Positions 15,040 through 20,048 of a stretch of 20,048 nucleotides of DNA are shown here, in pieces (within the stretch, counting starts at the first letter, position 1; each line of letters begins with the position of its first letter). Below the pieces are notes generated by a model, which ran no database searches, was not told where the DNA came from, and saw nothing but the letters and a program-made list of their open reading frames with translations. The stretch comes from Thermoflexales bacterium (lineage in GTDB: Bacteria; Chloroflexota; Anaerolineae; B4-G1). Location: NCBI GenBank assembly GCA_007118795.1, contig SKQX01000221.1, positions 1-20,048 on the forward strand. Direction: 5' to 3'. Made by a program: the position numbers and the translations under genes.

Positions 15040-16245
15040 TCATTTTCCTTCCGCTTCGCGGCTTCGCCACACGTCAGGATGCCAGACGCACGGGATGAAC
15101 CCATGGTATCTCCGATCCTCCGCATAGGGATCCGCAAACAGACCCGCCTCCACCAGCTGACCGTTGGCGGCGCCGAAGATGTAGTGCCAGATCTGCGTGA
15201 AGGTCTCCGCGAAGTCGACCCCAAACCGCATCGGCGTGATCTCGGAGAGCTCTTCCTTGAGCTCATCGTAGCCCGAACCCATCCATCCCTCGAGGACACA
15301 TTCCCCGATACCGCGCAGTTCGTCCACCAGCGGCCGATCAGCCGGCGTGAACACCGGAATCGTCGCCCGGTACCGTTCCCCCTCCTGCGTCGCGTAGTCG
15401 AGCTCCACCAGGAGTTCCATGAGAGGCCCCGCATCCTCCACCCTTAGCCCCGACGTCTCCACCAGCTCGTCGACGGTCTTCGCCCCTTCCCGCAGGGCCA
15501 GCGTCAGCCGCCCCGCGTGCCCCATCATGCGGTTTAGCGCCTGCTGCGCCGGGCCTACCAGCTTCGCTGCCATCGATGCCGGCATCTCCGCCTCGGCCAG
15601 GTGCAACTCCAGCCTCCAGATCGCGTCGGGAAGCGCATGCCGTGGCCGCGAGAAATGGTCCCCGAAGGACGTGACGACCACATCGGGCAGGTACTCATTG
15701 TGACTGCCCCAGTAGATCGCTCTCAACGAGAGCTCGGCCCTCTCCTGAGCCCAAGGGATATAGCCATCCTCGGGAGCCGTCGCCGCGTACCCTCTCTCGG
15801 CAGCCAGAGCTAGGCCATCCCAGTCCAGCGAGAAACAGCCCAAGAGAATGAACGCCGCTGCCCCGGCATCGACTCCCTCCACGTCGTACCGGCCCAGAGC
15901 GCTTTCGATCTCATCGCGCCGCGCCAGCACATCGGCAGCCAGGGAGCGCGCCGACTGCTCCCCGACCCTCCGGACGATCCCTGCGTCGGCTTTGGTGAGC
16001 AGCGTGAAACTGAGCACGTACTGCTCGCCCTCGCGCCGGATCAGTCCCAGGTCCTCCAGATCCTGATGGGAGACCCCGGAGCTTCCCAGAGCCGGTCCGA
16101 TGAACTCCGGCCGGCGCGGGGACTCAGCGATATCCAGCAGCAACTTCTGCACTTCGAACTGGCTCATCACGAAGGAGAAGGAGGGCTGTGATTCGATCTC
16201 CGTCTCCGTCCCGATGATCCCATACCTCAGCAGGTTTCCCCTCAT
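15040..16245 (-). CDS. Uncharacterised protein with two winged-helix-like segments
   Basis: The product has 401 residues from the ATG at 16245, chosen because GGAGGTG (16251-16257) lies 5 bases upstream; an earlier start at 16266 has no such site. Two segments look like winged helix-turn-helix units. One is at about 30-85 (MSQFEVQKLLLDIA...VSHQDLEDLGLIRREGEQYVLSF). The other is at about 238-297 (LTLALREGAKTVDELVETSGLRVEDAGPLMELLVELDYATQEGERYRATIPV), where the helix pair and the terminal hairpin are clear. Between them is a mixed helical region with aromatic motifs (AIYWGSHNEYLPDVVV). The C-terminal 100 residues (FTQIWHYIFGAANGQLVEAGLFADPYAEDRRYHGFIPCVWHP) are Trp/Tyr-rich and could be a ligand pocket. 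A ligand-responsive transcription regulator is plausible but unproven. No target site is evident. Confidence 0.75.
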   Translation of the reverse strand: MRGNLLRYGIIGTETEIESQPSFSFVMSQFEVQKLLLDIAESPRRPEFIGPALGSSGVSHQDLEDLGLIRREGEQYVLSFTLLTKADAGIVRRVGEQSARSLAADVLARRDEIESALGRYDVEGVDAGAAAFILLGCFSLDWDGLALAAERGYAATAPEDGYIPWAQERAELSLRAIYWGSHNEYLPDVVVTSFGDHFSRPRHALPDAIWRLELHLAEAEMPASMAAKLVGPAQQALNRMMGHAGRLTLALREGAKTVDELVETSGLRVEDAGPLMELLVELDYATQEGERYRATIPVFTPADRPLVDELRGIGECVLEGWMGSGYDELKEELSEITPMRFGVDFAETFTQIWHYIFGAANGQLVEAGLFADPYAEDRRYHGFIPCVWHPDVWRSREAEGK

Positions 16246-16376
16246 TGAACCACCTCCGTTCTCCATCCCAGGGCCCAGCAGCCCCCTCAGCGATTACAGC
16301 GCCGTCGCCGTCCTCACCCTCAACCGCCATTGTATTCGCTTCCGTCGCCCACGCAACCTCCAACGGCACCCCCAAT

Positions 16377-16407
16377 GGTGCCTTGCACTTGCAAAGTGCG
16401 TGGCACC
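16377..16407. repeat. Palindromic element, GGTGCC...GGCACC
   Basis: GGTGCC (16377-16382) pairs with GGCACC (16402-16407), and GCACTT (16385-16390) with AAGTGC (16394-16399). They are separated by a 2-base mismatch and capped by a 3-base loop. It is the first and largest of three GTGC-type palindromes within 115 bp, of the REP-like kind dispersed in many environmental genomes. Confidence 0.6.
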
Positions 16408-16455
16408 TGGCTCCCCTAATTGCCACCGTAGGCCCTGGAGTCGACGGCCTTACAT

Positions 16456-16474
16456 CCAGGTGCAACGCACCTGG
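16456..16474. repeat. Perfect 8-bp hairpin CCAGGTGC-AAC-GCACCTGG
   Basis: An 8-bp perfect stem with a 3-base loop. It shares the GGTGC/GCACC core with the elements on both sides, so it is probably the same repeat family. Confidence 0.6.
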
Positions 16475-16476
16475 GA

Positions 16477-16489
16477 GGTGCGTCGCACC
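16477..16489. repeat. 13-bp palindrome GGTGCG-T-CGCACC
   Basis: A perfect 6-bp inverted repeat around one base, directly after the 8-bp hairpin. As double-stranded DNA it could be a dimeric regulator site; as RNA it is a short hairpin. The shared GGTGC core argues for a repeat family. Confidence 0.5.
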
Positions 16490-16594
16490 GAGACCGATGC
16501 TGGGTTGTGTTTCCCGAGTGCGACCCACCGGAAAGCCAACCACCCCCACCACCACAATCCCTCCCACCCGACAGCCGCCAACCTCCACACCCCC

Positions 16595-16623
16595 TTGACG
16601 TCTCACCCCACCTGCCGTATAGT
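16595..16623 (+). promoter_or_regulatory. Sigma-70-type promoter for the PK-C-like gene
   Basis: A -35 TTGACG (16595-16600) and a -10 TATAGT (16618-16623) are separated by exactly 17 bases, one mismatch each from consensus. The expected start near 16630 leaves an 80-base leader to the ATG at 16711. It is the best-formed promoter in the window. Confidence 0.55.
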
Positions 16624-16710
16624 AAGGCTCCAGCAGCGGCAAACCACAGGCTCACCTCGACCGAGTCACCGATCGCTGACTCTCCAACTACTACAGAACC
16701 AGGAGGCTCT

Positions 16711-17280
16711 ATGGAACTCAAAACCCTACTCTTCGAAAAAGCAGGCAAGCACAACACAGAGCCCACGCTCCAGATCGTCCGCGAGCGGGCCCTGGAGCTG
16801 GGGATCACCCAGGTCGTCCTGGCCACCAACCACGGTTTCACCGCCCGCGAGGCGCACCGCATTCTCGCGCCAGAGTCCATCGACATCCTGGCCGTGCAGA
16901 TCTCCTACGCCTACGAATCCGAAGGTTGGGTCATGTCCCCGGAGGAGAGATCCAAACTGGAGGCGCTGGGCGTCCCAGTCTACGCCGGCATCCATGCGTT
17001 CGGCGGCGTCGGCCTCGCCTTCTGCGAGGAACACGGCGGTTGGACCGTGGGGAGGGCCGTGCGTGACACCCTCTACCGCTTCTCGCAGGGGATGAAAGTG
17101 GCCGTTGAGTGTCTGCTGATGGCCGCCGACGCCGGATGGGTCGACGTCGATCAGGAGGCCATCGCCATCGGCGGCACCGGCGAAGGGGCCGACACCGCCA
17201 TCGTCTGCAAGCCTAGCTACACCAGCACCTTCCACCAGTTAGAGATCCGAGAGGTGCTCGCCAAACCACGCATCCCGTGA
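16711..17280 (+). CDS. Stand-alone pyruvate-kinase C-terminal-like (alpha/beta domain) protein
   Basis: The product has 189 residues. It resembles the free-standing family related to the C-terminal, allosteric domain of pyruvate kinase (PK_C fold), found in archaea and various bacteria, with no catalytic TIM barrel. Visible hallmarks are an N-terminal NTEPTLQIVRERALELGITQVVLATNHGFTAREAHRIL, a nucleotide-fold-like strand-helix start. Then come DILAVQISYAYESEGW, GIHAFGGVG, FSQGMKVAVECLLMAADAGWVD and a C-terminal AIGGTGEGADTAIVCKP, a glycine-rich loop that could hold phosphate. The family's function is not established, and a small-molecule-sensing role is a guess. AGGAGG (16701-16706) sits 4 bases before the ATG, and a good promoter lies upstream. 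The frame is open further back, but those residues are Pro-rich and not part of the family. It is a single-gene unit. Confidence 0.82.
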   Translation: MELKTLLFEKAGKHNTEPTLQIVRERALELGITQVVLATNHGFTAREAHRILAPESIDILAVQISYAYESEGWVMSPEERSKLEALGVPVYAGIHAFGGVGLAFCEEHGGWTVGRAVRDTLYRFSQGMKVAVECLLMAADAGWVDVDQEAIAIGGTGEGADTAIVCKPSYTSTFHQLEIREVLAKPRIP

Positions 17281-17730
17281 TCCAGCCGGGCGCCACGAGG
17301 GGTCCCAGCCGGCCTGAGACCCCTCTGGCCCCTAGTCCTACAACCGCACATGGGCTATCAGAGCTTCTTGGACGGCCCAGAAGCGCTCATGAACGGATTG
17401 TTTCTGGTAGAAGTGACCGAGATTCCTCGTCGCTCGCGCTCGTACTAAGAAAGCGTAATCGCTGTGTGAGAATTGAGCTGCAATCGAAGACGACAGTGCT
17501 AACGATGACGCCCCCTCACCCTAACCCTCTCCCCTGAGGGGAGAGGGGATACGGCGGTGCAGCCCCCCGGGCCCGGCGCGGTTCTTCCATTCAGAGTGGT
17601 GCCCGGCTTGAACGTCCAAGCTAGGGGCCGTGGATGTTCTCGGAATGACACATGCGGTTGTCGGACTAGGCTGTACCTCCCCCGATCAGCTCGACCGCCC
17701 GGCGAACACGGTCACGGGACCTCTCCGTCA
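17281..17730. other. 450-bp convergent gap carrying a repeat
   Basis: There is no gene. The stretch is more AT-rich around 17340-17500 than its surroundings. It holds a GGGGAGAGG-type hairpin (17525-17547) and a pair of short pieces, GAGATTCCTCG near 17421 and CGGAATGACA near 17641, that look like the two ends of a common intergenic repeat (GAGATTCCTCG...GGAATGACA). No coding frame or promoter is supported. Confidence 0.4.
17525..17547. repeat. Perfect 10-bp palindrome CCCTCTCCCC-TGA-GGGGAGAGGG
   Basis: A 10-bp perfect stem with a 3-base loop, preceded by CCCTCACCCTAA. The same core, CCTCTCCCC...GGGGAGAGG, recurs at 19706-19727, so this is a dispersed intergenic repeat in this genome. Lying between two convergent genes, it could also limit read-through. 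Confidence 0.65.
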
Positions 17731-18525
17731 GATCGATGCCGTCCCGCCACCGTGCAGCACCCCCAGGCGCCCCCTCACATAGTCGACCACCGTCTCAATT
17801 GCCTCCAAGCGCTGGCAGTCGCGGAACATCTCGTGCTCCGTCTCCTCGAACCACACGATCCGCTTCTCATCACCCGGGGTGGAGACGCTCTCGGCAATGA
17901 TCCGCGCGCTTTCGGGGGCCACCGTCGAGTCAGCTTGACTCTGCATGATCAGCATCGGTACGTCGATCTCCGGCAAGCGTCCGCGCGTCACCGCGCTGAA
18001 CTCCAGCAGCTCGCCGATGGCATCGATGGGCGCCCACGCGTAGTTGGTGTCGTAGGCCGCTAGCCTGGGATCGGCGTACTTCGGGGGCATCTTCCATCTG
18101 CTCACCAGACGCTCCACCAGCGGTCGCAGAAACGAAAACGGTTTCCCTGGAGCCAAGGGCGACGTCAGTTGGATGGCGGGGCAGGCGACCACGAGGCTGT
18201 CGATCCTTCGCTCACCATCCCTGCCCCCTTCGCCCCCCACATTGGCAGCCAACGTGAGGGCCACCAGCCCTCCCATGCTATGCCCAAAGACGATAACCCG
18301 ATCCACCTCGGACAGCAGATCCTCCAGCGCCGCCTCCCCGTCGGCTACCCAATCGCGCCAAGCAACCCCTCGCAGGGCCTCCGGCGATTCCGCCCCGTGG
18401 CCCCGGAGCAGCGGGATGCGCGTGGGCACCCCCAGGGCCCCCACCGCCGCCTCGACCCCGGATACACAGTCCAGACTGGCCGTGAAGCCGTGAACGACAA
18501 GGAATCCCAACCGCTGCTTGGCCAT
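17731..18525 (-). CDS. Alpha/beta hydrolase (carboxylesterase / monoacylglycerol-lipase type)
   Basis: The product has 265 residues; the last codon before the stop lies at about 17731. FLVVHGFTAS near 8-17 is the oxyanion strand-loop, and LLRGHGAESPEAL matches the Est30-like carboxylesterase opening. The nucleophile elbow GHSMGG has Ser83. The acid is Asp199 in QSQADSTVAP and the base is His231 in ETEHEMF, completing the triad. The cap region (about 120-170) is short. Such enzymes hydrolyse short- to medium-chain esters or monoacylglycerols in the cytoplasm; no signal peptide is seen. The ATG at 18525 follows a purine-rich AAAGGGGGG; the frame is open to 18654, but the extra residues are Arg/Gly-rich and outside the family. 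It is transcribed alone, convergent with the PK-C-like gene. Confidence 0.92.
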
Positions 18526-19115
18526 GTCCCCCCTTTGACACCCCTCACCTTCTGCCGTGATCCGGTCCACCAGCGCCCTTCTTCCAGCTCCCGTCCGTGG
18601 ACACATACGACGTTCGCTGTCCCGCCTGCCACCAACCGCCGGCAGGTGACGCACCGTGCCCCTTCACCTGGAATGCGGTCAATTGTATCCGCGTGTGGCA
18701 GACACACAAGCCTTCTGTCCAAGATGTCGAGGAACGGGTCTGAAATCGGCAATTCGAGATCTGGAAGAAGCTCCTCTCCAGGGCGCGCTGCGCGTCGCTC
18801 CGGACGGTTCTGTGTCTCTCTGTCCCCCGCCTCTCCCCATACCCTTGAGGCCATCGTTCTCGCCGTTAAGGTGACCAGCACTTCGGTCGAAATATGGCAG
18901 AACCGAATCCGACGGTTCCTTAAGCCAATCCGGGCGATCAAGCTACCCTGCCCAGTGCCGGTCGCCTTGGACACAGAAGAGTGATCGGTCCCTGCCATAA
19001 CACCCCGCTTGCGCTCCCCAGGTTACGGGCTACCATTGAGCCCGCACAGTCAAGGATCAGCGAGTGCCACCCAGCTCATAAGCGCGCTCGCCGCAGAGAC
19101 AATACAAGGAGACCA
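18526..19115. other. 590-bp divergent gap, mostly empty
   Basis: This lies between the hydrolase (-) and the PPC protein (+). A weak minus-strand promoter candidate is at 18682-18709. A plus-strand GTG frame (18597-18743, 48 codons) contains CPAC and two further Cys, but it has no ribosome site and is not called as a gene. The rest shows no recognisable signal. Confidence 0.35.
18682..18709 (-). promoter_or_regulatory. Possible promoter for the alpha/beta hydrolase
   Basis: On the minus strand, TTGTGT (18704-18709) and TACAAT (18682-18687) are spaced by 16 bases. The implied leader is about 150 bases. The -35 is a weak match. Confidence 0.25.
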
Positions 19116-19661
19116 GCCATGGCCCACGAATGGGAGACCGACGCAGAGCACCCCGCCGAGTATCATAATGTTGAGGCTCAGCGCGGCCGCGAGTTCATCC
19201 TCCGCCTCACCACCGGCAGTGACGTATTCCTCGCCCTGCAGCAGTTCGCCAAGGACCACAACATCCGCTTCGCCAAGATCCACGCGGCTTTTATGGGCGG
19301 CCTGCAGCCCACCAGATTCCTGGTCTGGGCGCCGGACGCCGCCGACCCCGAAAACTGGCACCACGAAGAACCGCGCGTCGTGCACAACCTGACCATGCTC
19401 CTCTCTATGAGTGGCATCATCCACCCCAGGCCGGTCAAAGGCGGAGGCGATGAGCCGTTTCCGGCAATCCACTTCGTCGTCGGCGGTGCCTGGGACGCGC
19501 CCACCGTGGGCGGCCACCTGTTGGAAGGATCCATCGTCAAGGGTGTCTTGGAGATCTTCATCACCGAAATTACGGGCATCGACGTAATCTACCCCGAGGC
19601 GGTGGTGCTCGATCCCCACGCGGAGGAGTTCCCCGAGAACTGGTACGAAGAGACCGGCTAG
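19116..19661 (+). CDS. PPC/DUF296 domain protein
   Basis: The product has 181 residues. The PPC (plants and prokaryotes conserved) domain is evident from GREFILRLTTGSDVFLALQQFAKDHNIRFAKIHAAFMGGLQPTRF, the usual start 'R..PGEDv...l..fa.e..I....I.a..G.l....', with Thr-Gly-Ser at the PGE position. A His-rich core follows (IHFVVGGAWDAPTVGGHLLEGSIVKGVLEIFITEI), ending in the strand typical of the trimeric fold. In plants the domain is fused to AT-hooks; bacterial stand-alone versions have no settled function. The first 20 residues and the last 20 (acidic, HAEEFPENWYEE) extend beyond the domain. The ATG at 19116 has AAGGAG (19103-19108) 7 bases upstream; open frame further upstream is ignored. It stands as a single gene. 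Confidence 0.88.
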   Translation, partial: AMAHEWETDAEHPAEYHNVEAQRGREFILRLTTGSDVFLALQQFAKDHNIRFAKIHAAFMGGLQPTRFLVWAPDAADPENWHHEEPRVVHNLTMLLSMSGIIHPRPVKGGGDEPFPAIHFVVGGAWDAPTVGGHLLEGSIVKGVLEIFITEITGIDVIYPEAVVLDPHAEEFPENWYEETG

Positions 19662-19676
19662 CCGCCGGCCATCCAT

Positions 19677-19759
19677 CGCCCCTCTCCCCATTGGTAAGCA
19701 CCACTCCTCTCCCCGTGGGGGGAGAGGCCCAGCCCGGCGGTGCCGGGCCGTGAGGGGCG
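19677..19759. repeat. Composite palindromic repeat between the PPC and DUF368 genes
   Basis: Terminal 8-bp inverted repeats, CGCCCCTC (19677-19684) and GAGGGGCG (19752-19759), enclose two inner hairpins. These are CCTCTCCCC (19706-19714) with GGGGAGAGG (19719-19727), and GCCCGGC (19732-19738) with GCCGGGC (19742-19748). The inner core matches the palindrome at 17525-17547. This is a REP/MITE-like element without coding capacity, inserted 15 bp after the PPC stop. It may serve as the transcription end of that gene. Confidence 0.65.
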
Positions 19760-19776
19760 ATCTCACCCCAACCATC

Positions 19777-19804
19777 TTGCCACCCACCCTCCTTCCGCTA
19801 TAAT
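19777..19804 (+). promoter_or_regulatory. Sigma-70-type promoter for the DUF368 gene
   Basis: TTGCCA (19777-19782) and a perfect TATAAT (19799-19804) are spaced by 16 bases. Transcription would start near 19811, giving a leader of about 70 bases to the ATG at 19883. Confidence 0.5.
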
Positions 19805-19882
19805 ACACCGGCTTTGCCAACCATCACCGTCGATCGCGCTTAGCCGCCCGCCCACGACGCGGGCTCCTTGGGAGAAGGTCTG

Positions 19883-20048
19883 ATGCCATCTGTTTCACTG
19901 TCGGTCGCGCTCCATTCCAGCGCCGCCTACGTCAAGCGCGCCGTCCAGGGCTTTGCCATCGGCACCGCCGGCCTGATCCCTGGCGTCTCGGGAGGCACCC
20001 TGGCCCTCCTGCTGGGGATCTACGAGGAGCTGGTAGAGGCCATCCGGG
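19883..20048 (+). CDS. DUF368 membrane protein (undecaprenyl-phosphate translocase family), 3' end outside window
   Basis: Fifty-five codons are visible before the window ends. The stretch GFAIGTAGLIPGVSGGTLALLLGIYEELVEAI is the conserved first membrane re-entrant segment of DUF368, with the signature PGVSGGT. Members of this family have been shown to help return undecaprenyl phosphate across the cytoplasmic membrane, recycling the lipid carrier for cell-wall synthesis. Most are 260-320 residues, so about a fifth is present. The ATG at 19883 has GAGAAGG 4 bases upstream and a good promoter further up. The family call rests on this segment only but is distinctive. Confidence 0.88.
   Translation, partial: MPSVSLSVALHSSAAYVKRAVQGFAIGTAGLIPGVSGGTLALLLGIYEELVEAIR

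Larger units (their letters stand above)
16246..16710. other. 465-bp divergent intergenic region: palindromes, then promoter
   Basis: This lies between the winged-helix gene (-) and the PK-C-like gene (+). It contains three palindromic hairpins (16377-16489, listed separately), a sigma-70-type promoter (16595-16623) and a leader of about 80 bases. No coding frame is supported. Confidence 0.6.

Noticed and set aside
16377..16489. CRISPR-like repeat array
   Set aside because: The units differ in length and are palindromes without regular spacers; there are no cas genes.

Overview
The window is GC-rich bacterial chromosomal DNA with short intergenic gaps and strong AGGAGG-type ribosome binding sites before most genes. 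The gene mix looks most like a free-living Chloroflexota (Anaerolineae-type) genome: a prokaryotic serpin remnant, a penicillin-acylase family enzyme, a GrpB/UPF0157 protein, a URO-D-like decarboxylase/methyltransferase, a stand-alone 2-oxoacid dehydrogenase E2 catalytic domain, and GGGGAGAGG-type intergenic palindromes. The taxonomic guess is inference. There are no rRNA or tRNA genes, no CRISPR array, no insertion sequence and no phage genes that I can see.

Layout. 1-784 (+) is the 3' part of a URO-D family gene. 1172-5361 (-) reads, in transcription order, as an imine-reductase-like oxidoreductase, a small conserved Cys-rich protein, a decayed serpin, a PLDc_N membrane protein, an ABC ATPase and an ABC-2 permease. 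The last four have overlapping stop and start codons. 5362-6119 holds no convincing gene. 6120-7316 (+) is an MFS transporter, convergent with 7531-11188 (-), which carries a lipoprotein and penicillin-acylase pair plus a GrpB-like protein. 11189-12244 is mostly non-coding, with two TATAAT boxes, a 13-bp tandem repeat, a 69-aa small ORF (+) and a strong hairpin. 12245-16245 (-) carries a SAM methyltransferase, a decayed stretch, an E2-type acyltransferase, a second and broken copy of the imine-reductase-like gene, and a two-winged-helix protein. 16246-17280 has a cluster of palindromes, a good sigma-70-type promoter and a pyruvate-kinase C-terminal-like protein (+). 17731-18525 (-) is an alpha/beta hydrolase. 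19116-19661 (+) is a PPC/DUF296 protein, and the window ends inside a DUF368 membrane protein (+) behind a good promoter.

How the genes fit together. The PLDc_N, ATPase and permease genes form one exporter operon resembling the Bacillus yxlE-yxlF-yxlG arrangement. The serpin remnant ends directly on its first start codon, so it was probably once part of the same transcript. The oxidoreductase and the Cys-rich protein are 24 bp apart and are probably co-transcribed. The other genes are mostly single-gene housekeeping or accessory metabolism. The most distinctive signals are the decayed genes (the serpin with an intact reactive-centre loop, and the paralogous oxidoreductase pseudogene), the structured non-coding stretch around 11.5-12.1 kb, and the intergenic palindromes. 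I did not find a clearly new multi-gene system.
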